This document shows, piece by piece, positions 36,801-51,382 of a stretch of 64,000 nt of DNA. A program made the position numbers and the translations under genes. Below the pieces are notes generated by a model that ran no database searches, was not told the origin of the DNA, and was given only the letters and a program-made list of their open reading frames with translations. Source of the DNA: Xestospongia muta (Eukaryota; Porifera; Demospongiae; Haplosclerida; Petrosiidae); the NCBI GenBank assembly GCA_963693285.1, contig OY848917.1, positions 19,759,745 through 19,823,744 of the forward strand, written 5' to 3'. Each line of letters starts with the position of its first letter. The first letter of the stretch is position 1.

Positions 36801-39800
36801 CTAAATGGAGTAGGTTGAGATGTCATATTAAGACGACAAGTTATTAAGCTATCACTATATATAAGTGATGTACAAGAGTAGTCACCAAATTTGATAATAG
36901 CATTACTTGCAAAGTTATATCCTGATAGAGATATGTTGGAATAAAGTGTAGATATGTAGCCATTAATCCATTTGACTACAGGAGTGTTACAGTTACTATA
37001 AACAAAAATTGGATTTGATTTAGGCTCAAGTGAATTGGTCAAGTTTTGACAAGAGACGCATTCTGTTTGACCACTACTAGATGATAAGTCAGTATTATTA
37101 TGGTAATCTAAGTGATATAATGCTTCAAAGCCATCCACTTTTACTATAACAGCTGTTGCTACATCCATTAATTCTCTCACTGAGATACTACCAGACATTA
37201 GACATGACTGGCACACAGTTGATGAGGTAACACATTCAATATTCTCATAAGTTACCATGGTAAGGTTACACTCTATTCCTAGTCCAGTGGTAACAGTCAC
37301 ATTAGATCCAAAACCACTTCCTTTAATAGAAACATTAGTTCCTCCAAGCAAAGAGCCACTACATGGTGTCAACTTTGTTACTATGAGTTCATAAGCAAAT
37401 ACTGGAAGCATAAATGGAGAGGTTGTATTGAACATCTTAATAGAAGAATAGTTGAGTATTTCCATTAGTGAGATTGATTGTTCATCAATTACATCATTTT
37501 GTGACTCATTAAATGCTACTCCAAAGATAGTACTATGAACAGACACATCATATACTCCAGGATTATGTGGTGAAGTTGTACAGTTTATTTCTGTGGTAGT
37601 GAATGATGTTATAACACACAAGGCTTGTCCAATAGTAACGACAATGTCTGACATATCTGTTAAATTGAAGTTGTTTCCGCTAATGGTAAGTTTTGTTCCA
37701 CCATAGACTGGTCCAGATGATGGACTAATTGATGTAATTGTAGCTGATGAATTAGCAGTGTATTCATACCCAGAATCAACTATGGCTGTCACACCATTTA
37801 CAACAACTGTAACATTGACTACATCTGAATCATGTGGTTGTGGTATACAAGTCAATACTGTTAAATTTGAAGATACGATAACACAAGGAAAGTCATCAAA
37901 AACAACGTAAAAGTCACATGAGAAGTAAAATGGTACATTAGGGGGTTTAGTGATATTGGACAGTGTTGGGAACCCCACTCCAGTAATGGTGACTAAATTT
38001 CCACCACTAATACTTCCTCTGGCAGGTTTGATGGAATTAATAACTAAAGAATATTGGAAAATGGAGGAATTTGGAGTTGATGATATTGAATAGCCAACAC
38101 CATCAATATGTACACTGACATTTTGTGGTCCAGCAACATTAGGAGTTGGTACACATGATATGACAGTATCATTGACAGATGTAACATCACAGGGACTATT
38201 ACCAATAGTAACTGTTACATTATTGATATCATTAGTAAAGCCAGTACCATAGATAGTGATTGGAGTGCTATCTTTACCACCAATAGAAGGAGAGATTGAC
38301 ATGATTTGAGGAGTAACTGCAGATGAAAATTTAAAACTACACCTTTGACTCCTACAAGAAGCTGGAATACCATTAACCAAGACTTCAACCTGTGAATTGA
38401 GAAATACAATATAAATCTTTGATGAAAACACTTGTCTTTGTATTCTGCTAATAATTATTTCACACTACTATCATTCAGTGTTATATATGACCTTCAATGT
38501 TGAAATACATGTAGTATGATTTGTTATAATATAATGTTGAATATACTATTATCTACCTGTGGTTTTAGTTCAGGTAGCCGTAACATATCTCCTCGGAATG
38601 GTCTTAGCCACACCCCTCCATTAACAATGGGGACTACAGAAATGTTTACCATATGTCCTGACAGACCACTCCCATTAGCTAACATCAGTGGGAGGTCACC
38701 TCCTCTACTTGTCCACTTAATATTCCATATATAACCACTACAGTCTCCAGTACGAGTTACTTCAAATCCACCTTCATTTGGGAGGTATGTCTCTAGTAAT
38801 GTTTTAAGTTCAGAGGCTAAGACATTTGCTGGTATATTATATACTGTTTGGTTTTCAAATGTAAGTTGAAATGTTCCATTGACTGCTGGAGTACCAGAAT
38901 AGAGTCTTGATACTAGTACATTGTTTGGAGAAGATGACAACAAAGGCATGTTATAACCACATTGGTGAACTTTGAACTCTACAACATAACGTGAGACTAT
39001 TAGGTTACATGACAATGGGTTTTCAATATCATAACAGATCAAGTCAGTTGTGGGAGAAGTACTTGATACAGTGACTGTATCAACAAAGATACTATTAGGT
39101 TGGACAGCTCCTGTGATATGACAAGTGGTTGTGAACAGTGTTAAGAGTTCTGATGCTATGTTGGTAGCAGACTCGTGTATTGGCATAGAGTTTGTGTGAC
39201 TTGAACACAAAGATAAATTGAAATGGGTGGGTTGAGTAAAGTCTTGTAGGACAAAAGAGGCGTGGTTACTCTGTTTGATAACTTTGAAGTCCACTAAGTC
39301 TTTTTGATCTGATATGAAAATAATTGACAGTTCCAGCTCAGTGTCTATGTCAGTAGTAACATTTATGTAAACTACGACTCTACCAAAACTCTGTACTGTT
39401 GGAAGATTATTCAATGCAGATGTTACAACAGAGGCATTGTCACTGTCAGTTAACTCATGAGTTATATTGTTCAAGTAGGAGAGATAATAAGTGAAGTTAT
39501 CTTCTGAGTTTAAAGTGATCACTTGTATCTTGGGTTTGGCAGTAATATTGATTTCCTATATAAACAATAACATAAACTGTATGTACATATAGTTTAATTA
39601 TCAAGTATGCTGTAATGTATTGGACAGCAGCAGATCTGAGGGTTATCCATTACAAAGCTCACTTTGTAATGTATCCCATTAGAAAGCTCAATATAGACTG
39701 GCATATAATGTGTTTGTGGTATGCAATTATAGTACTATATCTGGATAAAGATATGTATACTGTAGATAAACATATGTTACTTTGATGTATGCTTTCAAAA

Positions 39801-42800
39801 TAACTGTATAAGGCATACCTAGACATTTTTTATAATACATATATACACACGTACTATATATATAATACATATACACATACATACATGTATACATATATAA
39901 TAACACACCTGTGTTTCATTGACCACCACTGATTGTATTATTACTTGTTGTTCTTCATAATCAGCATCAGCTCTATCATTAGTCCAATTGAGACTATGTA
40001 TCTTAGCACCAATTCCAAATATCCATATATCAAAACTTTGTTCTTGAACTGCTTCAATGTAATAAGCTTTACCTGTAGTTGAATATTAATATGATTGTAA
40101 TGGAGTATGAACCACATACTACGTTGTATCCAACTATTATGACTAGGAATAATAACTTTGTACTTCATTCTAAATGAAGCATACTAAAATCTTAATAAAA
40201 GTATACTTAAATTTTCTACTCCTACAATCATCACTCAATATGATATATAGTCTCATTAATATAATACAACATTTACACATACATGTACAGTTTGCCTATA
40301 TAATACTGTTCAGTTGTTATATCAACATATTATTTAATAACATCCAATTATATTCCAACATCTGTGATATACATACCTCCTTGTAGTGGAATAGGTCTAG
40401 ATAATTGGGTGTCAAAATAATCCCACTTTCCTCTAGTATAACTGGCATATGCAATTAACTCTTTATGTTCTCTTGAAGTGTTAGGACTAAGATATAGACG
40501 TAATCTATCATCAGATATAAAGTTGAAGGTATACAAACTGTCTATAGGTGGTACAAAAAATCCAGAGTAACGTTGTTGAAATCTATATATTTCTCTAAAC
40601 TCTGCAGGATAGCTGCTGTCACGATAAGCTCTCTCTTGAACTGTCCAGTTAAAACTAGTGTTAGGATAACCATAAGGACGTTCTTCAACTCTGTTTAAGT
40701 TTGATGAATAATCCTCTGTCCATACTTCACGTACTATGCCACGCCCACCTAAAATGTTAAAATAATTCCTAATAAACCTACACATTTCCAGACTTACCTG
40801 GATATACAGAGCTAATGGGAGGAGCTAGTCTTGTTATACATTGTATAGTAGTAGCTGTGTAGTTGACTACATCACAAGGTACTCCTAATAAATTAAAAAT
40901 ACATTACATTAATAAATTTGTATTTAAACAAGAAAACTCATGTTATGAACAAATCAATATAAAAAATGTATGTCATAGGTAACAGAATATACCAGTATAT
41001 TATATTATATATTATATATAACTTGTTATAGATTAAATGAATGCTACTTTAGTACTCTCTAACATGTACATGTATAGGTTAGAGACCAAGATTTAGATTA
41101 GTTTGCTGTTTAGAGCCGATACAAAGCCAGAGGTGCAAGCAAGAACATTACATTGGCTTCTTTTGGTCACTAAGCAACAAAGTAACTGATACCAAGGTCT
41201 CTAATTAGGTTAGAAATTGGTTTGAAACATGTCTCTGATATAGTCCAGATCTCAAGACGAAAGGACAAACTTTGAGACTACAGTAGACTTGAGCATATAG
41301 TTACATGTACATGTAATGTTAAAAATATTATGATCATTACTTGTTGAAGGATTATATTAAAGTATATAGAATTATAAAAGCATTATTATGAATTATACAT
41401 CATATTAATATTATACCTGAAATAAATGCTTTAACATCTCCCAGTGGATCATTAAAGTGTATTCCATATATGGTAATTAGTGTACCTCCATTAGGACTAC
41501 CTACATTAGGTTCTACTCGTGTGATATCTACCATACAGATAATAAAGTAATATCAATAAAAGAAATATAACACATAATACCTGAGTGTGTTTGAAAGATA
41601 TATTGCCGTAGTTTGTTGTCTACTGATAAGATCTCTTGTGAAATGTATGAGCTAAGAAACAATAATATGAATAAACCTATAATAATATTCATTATATTCT
41701 ACATAATATAAATGCACATGGGATGTGTCTCATATGTTGTGTGAGATATTGATATAGTCTTCCACCTAAAATCCCACCCAACTCACAGACTGGCATCAAA
41801 AAGCTGTCAAATATTATAACTTCACTTATGAAGGTGTAATCGATACTCTTATTTATAAGAGTATTTATTACACCTTCATAATTGAAGTTATATAAACAAC
41901 TAAAAGTGTGGACAGTACTTTATAGTAACAATATTAATACTTACTTTCCAAATAAGGAGAGTACTAAAGTAGCATTCATTGAATCTAATAACAAATTAAA
42001 TATAATATATAATATAATATACTGGTATATTCTCTTACCTATTCTGGTGGTCTCTGGTTGGCAACTGATATAACCTAGACCCCAACTTGTAGTAAGTGCA
42101 CCACCATATCTAACAATGAAATAAAGGAGACCATCTTATAAATAGAATAATGTGATTACTCTTTGAATTGAGAACATTAGTTCTAGTCTCATACTAGTTA
42201 AATGTGTTATTTTACTTTACAATCAAGGATGACTCTCAATGTATTTTGTATTAGTCTCTCAATGTAGTTAACTCTAAGCTCATTAACTACCACTTCAGTA
42301 ACAAAAGTGTATATAATCATAACATGATATTGTAGAATTTTAGAAACTGGTGAGGTGATTATGTTACTAGATGTACATATAAACATAAAATGATTAACAT
42401 ACAGTGTCTCTGTATCATTATTCCAAGGATTACACTGTTGTCCACCAATTAATAGTCTATCTACAGTTTGAGTGATAGTAAAATTAGCCTCTTGTGTATC
42501 AGATACAAGATACGAGAAGATACGTCCACTTATTGTTATATTCGTTGGATCAATACCTACAATGGAATAAGCCATGAATGAAATAGTCTACATAGAAATT
42601 ATGAAAAGATAAATGATAGTAAAATAGAGTGGCCTTCAAAACATAAATTGACAAACTGAAAGACAATCATTAAAATACATAAACTTACAATGTTAAAATA
42701 TAATATACAACATCTAATGACATATACTAACCAGGTATTTTAGCATGAGGCCAGACATCAGTCACTGTAGGAGTTGCCCAGTTACGATACTAAAGGAGAA

Positions 42801-45800
42801 ACCAGTAATTTAATAAACTATCTAATGTATTTTAATTAAAACTTTACCCGGAATATACAGTTGCCATTGCAAAGTCTTCCTTTTAAGTCTTTTACAATGT
42901 CTTTGCCATCCATTAGAACCTGAAGTTTGTAGTCTTCGTTCTTCTTCTCTGGAGATGAACTAAAGAAGACCAAGAAGGTAATAGTTTCTTTACCACAAGA
43001 TTTACCACAAATTATTGATAGCAGTATCAAAATAAGACAACTATCACTTTTTCTTGTTATATATTTGTTAATCAGTATTAGTCATATACACTTTATTATA
43101 AACTCTTTGACAATACAAATAAAGAATCCACTTACCCAGTTTTACAAACTATTTTTGTAGTTGATGTGTAGTATGTCACCACTTGACATGGAATAGAATA
43201 CTGGTCATTATACAATATGACTCTATTTCCTAAATTGGGATCATCTCTGTTGAACTGGTCTATAGAGAAACCTAAACAACAACAAACAGAACAGATGTAA
43301 TCTATAACTAAATTGAAATGATAACATCCAACACTCATATCATATTGCCATTACCATAGAGTGTACCAGACTTCTAATGGTATTATTAATAAAGAGAACG
43401 TTAAACAATTTTTAATTTAAAACAATATTTCTAACACTGATTTTTAAATTAAGGTACTCAAAAATCACATTGGATTGCTAAGCACCATGTGAAACAAGAT
43501 TATAAATTCAAACAATTTATTCTATAATTGTTTTAGAAGATAATATTTTACAATGAAACTTTGACTAAAGCTATAAAGGCTATATAATTAGCAGCAGTGT
43601 TTATAGAAGACTATATAATTATAGATTACTAGAAAAAAATTAGGCAGAGAAGTAAGCTAGGAAGACGTTTCAAGCATCATCAGTCACACCCATCATTGTT
43701 GTTGGTGGTTAAAGGAAGTGTTTTAATTTCATTTGTTAATTTGAACAATTAAAACTAATATACCAGTATACATAACACATTATCCAAAACATTTATGACA
43801 CTGCCTGCATACTGTGTGTGCCAGGCAGTAAAAATTAAAGTATGTCACTAAATGAGCTAATTTTTAAGACAATGATTCTAACAATATCAGTAAATATGGT
43901 GCTTTTATACATAATGTGGCAGTTAGTATCAATGAAACTGAAATAGAAGCATTTAAGAAACATATAAATTAAGGTAAAGTGGAAATACATAAATACTGTT
44001 TAGTGAGTTACTACATATCATTAGACTCATTTACAAACCTCTTCCATGAAGTGTTAGCAATGTACCACCAGCATAGCTTCCATATCTTGGAGTTATCCGT
44101 GACACATCTGAATATAATATACACAATCATCTTTTATAAATAGTTATTATTATAACTAACAGTACAGCATTAGTACTTACTGGGTATTGTACTATCTGTA
44201 TTGTCAGAAGGATCAGTAGGTATGACATTATCAGAGTTCTCAGAGGCTATGTATGAAATATAATGTAAAATGTAAAACTTATAGAAGACATCTGTAAAAG
44301 CAATATGTCATTAGTACAGAAAACAATCACCAAATAAGGTGGTAACTTAAACAATTTGTTCCCTGTGATCTTATTGACTATCTCAATACACAATCAAACA
44401 TCAATATCATATTATATCATCACTTGATGAACATAATATGACATTTTACAACTGAATGAACTACAATGTACTGTTGTTTATTATTGACCACATACTAAAG
44501 TAGTGAATGTACACTTGATATATATATATATATATTATATGATGATGTGTAACAGACACAACAGTATAGATATGATATGTACATATTTGATGTTCATTAA
44601 GTAGAGAGGAACAAGATTATAATTGAAAAATCATCCTATAATTGTTTAGGAAGATACTGACTTAATAGTAAACACTAACTAACTAGAGCTATAAATAATG
44701 TATAATTAGCAGGAGTGTCTGTAGAAGAGTGATAGCTATAGAATACTAGAAATATAGAAGAACAAGCTAGTAAAAAGCTTTGAGCATTGTCAGTAATACC
44801 TATTTGTTGTACTGCTCAAAGTTAGGGTTAATAAAATTCATTGGTTGCTATATGTATTGGTAATTAAAGGATGCATTTTCCATTATAAGGTCTTGAAAGT
44901 CACATACAACAATAATTATATTAAAATTGGGAAAGTGGATATATACACATATACATAACATGTGGTCCAAAATGATTATAGAACCGCTTGGCACTTAGTA
45001 TGTAAAGAAAACTTATTAAAACATACATCATATTATTATTATCCTGTGTTTACTACAGTGCTACATGTCTCAAATTACATAAACTATTGTAGAAATCAAT
45101 ATTAGTTTACAATAGGAAATAGCTTAGATAACTAACTAATTAGAATGTGTACATACATGTACATGTACAAATTAATGTAAACTAAACTATTTTGTGTTTG
45201 CAATACTATACAAATAGTTAGAGTGTCACAAACCAATGTCTGTAGGTGCTTTGAAACTATTATTAAACTGGTTACAGTTCTAACTGGTTTTAATGGTGTA
45301 GAGGTATATTTATGAACATAATGTGTACAATAGGTAGTATTATTAACACAGTTGTCTATCAATAACACCGACTAATCTAATGGTATGATACTATACTAAT
45401 TACTGATATCATGAAACAGTACACTATATAATGATGATACAGAATTTTAAAGGCATTGATCATATCAGTGATAGTAATTGGATTACTTCTGTAACAATGG
45501 TTACAAAGTTATATGAGCCAAATTAAATATTTAAGGTCAATTTTACTATGTAAGTGACATGAAGTAGGATCATGTGATGGTTCATAAAACTGGTACGTGT
45601 TGGAGTATTGAAGTATGAAAATTGCTGTGTGTAAATGACATACCTGCCTAAGGTATTCATTAACAGTAAGTGGGTATTCTTTATATGACTGAGTGTCCTA
45701 CGACTGTTTGGATGTACTAATTGTTTACATGTATCTAGAGGTTTCTTGATGCAATAAAAATTGGAGATCTATATTTAAAGAGTGTACAAGAATATTTAAT

Positions 45801-47441
45801 GTGTTTTGAAGGAGATACTTTGAATCAATTATATTCTATTTTAATTCATTACAATTATTGTCATAGTGTTTGCAAAGAAAGTAATAATAATTCCACAATG
45901 TTTGTCAAAAACAATACAAATATTGTAATAAACATAACATATCCAACTCAATGTTTATAGTGTACATTACTTCACATCATGATGTACATTATAAACATCT
46001 TTATAATGTACATTATCACACACACACACATTCAAGTGTGTACATCCATAAGGATACTACAAATATGATTCAAAACAAATCTTAAATAGTTAGTAGAAAA
46101 ACATAAATTGTCTACTGTCATGGTCTACATACTCTACTGTAATGATCTACCTACTCTACTCTCATGTTTATATACTCTACTGCTGTGAGCAGTGTTGTAA
46201 TATCATTATTGTTAACTCACCACACAATCCATTAATACATTCAGGTGCATTAGAAGGACATTGGCTGCAAGACTCTCCAGGAACAGGTACAATATTAGCA
46301 ACAGCTCTAACAAATAGAGAACAATAATTTGTTATTTATATTATGTTATATAGTTTACACAGTAACTACTGTAACTGGATTAAGTTAAACATACAGATCA
46401 TAATTACCCTGGTGCATAGAAACATATTACTACAACTCCTGTACCAATGGCATGACATCGTTGTTCAAGAGAGAAGTATGCAGCACCACAACCAATAAGA
46501 TATGTGTCAGGAAATAAGATCTACAAAGAAAAATACTTTATATGATGTGTGAGTTCTATATTTAATTGACAAGTACAAGTTTACACAAAAGGCAATACAT
46601 TTTTCTACACACAATTCACTATGTATCATATGCACGTCTCACTTAACTACTTAAAAAAGTAGAATAACTAAAATTCTTTAAATAAACAAAAACATTACTA
46701 TAACTACATGTGGTGGCAGTATGGTTGGTTAGATTCTTATTAATCCCTGATAATTGTATTATATACTTTTACCACCAGCTAGTTATTATTAGCAAAATAT
46801 TCCTGTTTATAATTATTATCATCAAGTCAGTGTTGTTAGTGTTACATGCTCTATTAGTGTCATTAAAATCAACATCTATAATACTAATTGTTTGAAACTG
46901 CTTATGTGCTACTGATTGTTAATATAGGCATGTCAACAAAATATTTTATGAAATTAAATGTAGTGATACTTACTTGAGCTCGATTGATCTCCTTGTACTG
47001 AGAGTCTCCAGTCACAGTTAACCAACAACTTATTACTTGACTTAACACAGACTGGTTGACTTGAACAGCTGAGGAAAGTAACTGACGGTTCTCACCAACC
47101 CAACTAAACTTAGAACCAACAGCTGTTGAAAGGATATCTTTAGAAGCAGGTTCTTTGCTACAACTACGAGCTGTAGCTTCTGCTATTTCAGCAAGAGGTT
47201 GGCTCCACTCCTTTGGAAGAGGAATATATTGTAAATTTGAGTAATGATGTATTGAACTTACCATTCGTCTCATGTTAGCAGCCTTCTGTCCATATCTAGC
47301 ACTGTTATGTTGATCAAGAAGATACTGCTTTTGATCTCTTGTTAACTGGCAATAACAACTCGAGATAATACAGATAAGGAAAACCAGCAAATACATCTTG
47401 ATGATTGGAGCCATTTTAGCTCCACGATAAGAATGGTTCAT
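27824..47441 (-). CDS. PKHD1L1: Copy B: CAP-fibrocystin-L-like protein lacking two modules, 18 exons
   Basis: Second tandem paralogue, complete. Exons (minus strand): 47262-47441, 46974-47210, 46408-46520, 46221-46306, 44181-44246, 44039-44107, 43136-43271, 42848-42959, 42732-42789, 42403-42556, 42039-42109, 41581-41634, 41417-41527, 40798-40884, 40377-40748, 39909-40072, 38557-39555, 27824-38389. They sum to 13,635 nt (4544 aa). The order of domains is as in copy A, but two in-frame deletions fuse exons. The 999-bp exon equals three exons of copy A minus 165 codons. The 10,566-bp last exon equals three exons of copy A minus 95 codons, including all of the cupredoxin-like module. Five further small codon indels account exactly for the 265-residue difference from A. 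G8 domains, beta-helices, TM helix and tail are intact. The open frame over 10.5 kb argues that it is or recently was functional. Confidence 0.87.
39909..40748 (-). other. Copy B PA14 domain exons
   Basis: Exons 40377-40748 and 39909-40072 encode the B version of the PA14 module: the same RYSGFFVPPIDSLYTFNFIS core, followed by DDRLRLYLSPNTS and KAYYIEAVQEQSFDIWIFGI. This is one residue shorter in the first exon and one longer in the second than copy A, and clearly more diverged than the CAP-proximal exons. Confidence 0.75.
41815..41892. repeat. 78-bp foldback (hairpin) in copy B intron
   Basis: Same foldback sequence at the equivalent intron position in copy B; no base changes seen. Confidence 0.7.
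45951..46030. repeat. Inverted repeat plus CA microsatellite in copy B intron
   Basis: Counterpart of 20891-20970, with one change (ATAAACATCTTT instead of ATAAACATGTTT) next to the second arm. Confidence 0.55.
46221..47441 (-). other. Copy B exons 1-4: signal peptide, CAP/SCP domain and Cys-rich hinge
   Basis: Same exon structure as in copy A, with one extra Glu codon before INRAQ in the second exon. Compared with A, the two CAP exons differ by about ten substitutions, of which about seven change an amino acid, while the flanking spacer on either side differs at only a few positions. Conserved CAP signature residues (AANMRRM, EWSQPLAEIAE, GCGAAYF, VICFYAPG) are unchanged. Confidence 0.8.
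47211..47261 (-). other. 51-nt in-frame mini-intron in CAP exon, copy B
   Basis: Same position and length as in copy A, with donor GTAAGT and acceptor TTCCAAAG. Several of its 51 bases differ from A, including the donor itself. Splicing joins ATG to GAG and restores the CAP core. Confidence 0.7.
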
Positions 47442-47558
47442 TCTTTATCAGTGAAAAACTAGCGTCTGCTACCACATTGTCTTCACACTGTTAAAGTTAA
47501 CAGCAGCAGCTGTATATTAGTAGGCGGATCTTAAAACCGCGGTATGTGTGCCATATAC

Positions 47559-47587
47559 AGTATAGACTACGTAACTTAGTCTATACT
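47559..47587. promoter_or_regulatory. 11-bp-arm palindrome upstream of copy B start
   Basis: Same palindrome and same distance to the ATG as in copy A. Confidence 0.35.
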
Positions 47588-50500
47588 ATCTATGGTGTTG
47601 CTGCACATAATATACATTCCTTATTTGAATCTACTGCTGCAGAAGCCTAATTAACATCCCATCACCACATGGCACTGCTACAAGAAAATTTGTTTTATTT
47701 TGAATATGAGGCTGCACTGAAAAGAATTCTGAAGGTCTGTGGTTTTTGTTAGAACATCTAGGAAGAAGCATACAGCTTACAATTTGTTGGAAGATTTTAA
47801 AATATTTTTCAATATGTTACTTTACCTTGTATGATACAGTTGTTGTGGTGTTTATTATATCTCTCAGTCCTACTATGGTCAGTTTAGCACTATCAAGTGA
47901 CATCAAAACATTGTCATTTGTAATATCAGATAAATCATTGCCAACTGGCATAATAGTATTGTCATTTGCAGTATCAAATCATTGCTAGTAGGTTTTAGTA
48001 TTATAACAATTTGTAATTTATCACTAGAAGAAAAAAACATTCGTATCATAGTCCAGATGCTTAGGCAACAATAGGGAACATTAATTATGGTGTGTGTAGT
48101 ATACTCTGCTGAAAACATTAAGCAGATGTGTGAATATTTAACCTTGAATTAGTTATTCAATTCTTGATTGTGTGATGTGTCACAAGTGCTTATTTGTAGG
48201 ATACGAGACTCTTTGGCTTAAGGTGGTTTGTAATTCCAATATAACTTTAGGATTTCCAATTAATATTTAAATTTTCAGCTTTTTTCCAAACTTTTCAATA
48301 GGAATTTGATCTATATGAGTATCTGATTGATATTAATATACAAGGTTGAATGTTCCTTTTCAAATGTAACAGGCAAGCATGTCATTTCTATCACTAAAAT
48401 CAAGTTCAAGTTAATAACCTAAAATCAAAAGATTGTCTTTAGATACAGGGAGTTTTCTTTGTAGAAGGTACTTTTCTGTCTTTTCACATGAAAAGTGAAA
48501 TTTCTCCATTATTAACAAAGTGAAAATCTATAAGTATAATTCAATGAGGTTGTGGCTTACAACTATTATCTGGAATTACCTCTGGCCAGATAGTTGATTT
48601 CATAAAATCACTTAAGTAGAAAACAGTTTTTTGGACAATCATTTGCCAAAGTAAGTAAATAGTAACTTGTCTGAAATAATTGTTTGCTAGACATTTCTTG
48701 TAAGCTGTCAGTTATTTTTGTAAATAATGTCAGCATGTAAATAAACAGTCTCTACTTCAAAATCATCCTCATCATATAGCATTCTGAGATAATTTACCAC
48801 ATACTGTTAAATTTATACATATATATACATTGGTGTAGACTTTCGGACTTGTGTTCTTATGATTAAGTATGTTAGGGTACCCATTTTTAATAAAATTCTT
48901 TACCAACCTTCACCACATTATTTTTCCAATTGTTGTATCTTCTTGGTTGATCTTCTTGCTTCCTTTATTATTGTTACCCTCCATGTAGCAACTGCTTCCT
49001 GGAAGTTTGTCTCAATTATGTGTAGTATCTCATGTAAGTATACATGAAAGTGTCAATCAGTTCATTAACCTTATCAATTATCTTGTCACAAATAGTATAT
49101 AGTAATCATCCTTATTCTCATGTTTGCTAAACTGTGATAGATAAGTTCATGAATGTGCATATGTTTTATTAGTTTTCACTCATCAGTACCTTATCCTCTT
49201 CCAAAATAAGGCAAATTATCAGGGATATTTCTCCAAATCGTTGGTCTCTACTAGACCTCTATTGTGTATAGTACACACTCAAGACTTCTTCATTGTAACT
49301 TACTTTCAAATAGAAACATGGATTTACTCTATCAAATTCCAACATAGATTTTCTTGTGATGATGAGAATCTGATGTTGTGGACAATGAATAAGAAATATG
49401 ATCGTGTCTTCCTCTAACAGATTTTTCCCCTGGAATTTATTACTTTTCATATTTTGTTAATGTTATAAAAGCCTTACATATTTTGTAACACCACTAAAGT
49501 ATCTTGCTTTTAACAATGGAAGGAATGTGTAGTCAACAACAAGTATGTTCCTCTAGTTTTAACTATTTCCTTGACATGCAAGTAACATTATTTGACAAGT
49601 ATAGAGTAGACTGATTATTGATATATACATACATACATACATACATACATACATACATACATACATACATACATACATACATACATACATACATACATAC
49701 ATGTATACATACCACATACATACAAACATAAATGCATACATACATACATATATATATACATATATACATACACAGTTTACTTCTGCATTAAGCCATACTC
49801 CTGGCTGTAAGGCGCTGTATGGTGCCTTGATCTTTCTTCAGTCTTTATTCACATATGTAGAATAAATTCTTTGCTAACAATGCACTTACTATTTCCTTGT
49901 CTTCATCAACAACAAATGGACTCTGACAGAAATGTTATAACAGTAAAACATGCACATTGTAACAACAGACCAACTTCTCTCATGATAACATTGGTGGAGA
50001 TTCGACCACTCTCAATACAGTCTGTACAAATTTAGTTAGCATAATTAATAACAAAAAGTATTATGTGATAGGAAATAATTGCATGCTAACATCAGACTCA
50101 TTGTATATAGCTAGACATAATGATCCAATATAGCTAGACACAATGATGCAATCATAATGATGCATTGTTTTTATTAGCTCTACTCACTGAAATGTAGTCT
50201 GTATTTCTGTTATAATCATAGTTAGTGATTACATTGACATCATATCAATCCACTCTCTACCTGGTGTTTTCACTGATGCAGTGACTATTGTTTTTTAATG
50301 TAGGTAACTTATAGCTGTATAATAACTTCAATGACCCGTATCTACTGATGTTGAATGTCCATGTTGAATTTCCATGACAGAATTAAAGGAAACTTTCATT
50401 ATAATCAATACTAACAGCTATTCCAAGTAATCTGTAAGTTCTTGAAGTGTAATTATAATTATATTTTCAATTGTAATTGTCCTAGTAGATATAATATCAG

Positions 50501-51382
50501 ATTGTTTATATTGCTTATAACTTACTCATGTAGCAACAATGGCTTGTGTTATTTTTTACTTGAATATGTGTTTCGAGAAATGCCTATTATCTGTACATCA
50601 AGCAATGAAGTAACTTTTATGCTAACAGTCATTAGATATTCGTTGCAAGGTATGCATCTGTAGGCTTTATTATGGCATTAATGTCCACAATATATAGCTT
50701 AGGAATGATGGGATGTTTCATCTTAGTACCAAGATATTTTCTTCCAGCACAATTCCAATATCTGTTTTCTTATTGTCCAACTACTGAAATTAATAGTATT
50801 TTTGAGTACTCTTCTCCAACATATATCTACTATTAATATCAACAACACCGTGATCATCACCATAACAGACCTCCTTGCAAATAAGACACTGTTTCTCAGT
50901 GATATATATATATATATATATATTTATTAAACAGTTTCTGTTAATTAGACAAACATTCACAGTAGATTATATTTGTACATTACTTAAATCTCCATTACCT
51001 GCATTGATTAAACACTAAGAGTATGTACAAGTAGTTCTATTCTTTATATCACACCATTCTGGCCACCAAAGTCAATATGTGTCGATGTCATTAATGCCTG
51101 ATAAATTACATAAATTATATCATATTGCATAGAAATAAATGAATAATTTTATCATCTGTGAGTTAACAATGTTATCCTCTACTGTGCACTCAATGTTTAA
51201 GTATTCATTTTGTACTAGTGTTACTTCCACTTGTGGTATACCTATTTAAAAATTACGCTATGATTAAATTTGGTGTCTGCTACCACATTTATACACATTG
51301 TCTTCACATTACTTCACAAACAACTATGTCACTAATTGTCATAATGTAGTCTAGAGTTTACAAAGTTAATGGTAAAAGTCAA
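47588..51382. other. Spacer B-C, 5' flank of gene B: no gene supported
   Basis: Near-identical counterpart of 22525-26306, with the same decayed open stretches and microsatellites. No additional gene is visible. Confidence 0.4.
49627..49774. repeat. (ATAC)n microsatellite, spacer B-C
   Basis: Counterpart of the spacer A-B microsatellite, but the main run is uninterrupted. The following imperfect tail is the same. Confidence 0.9.
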
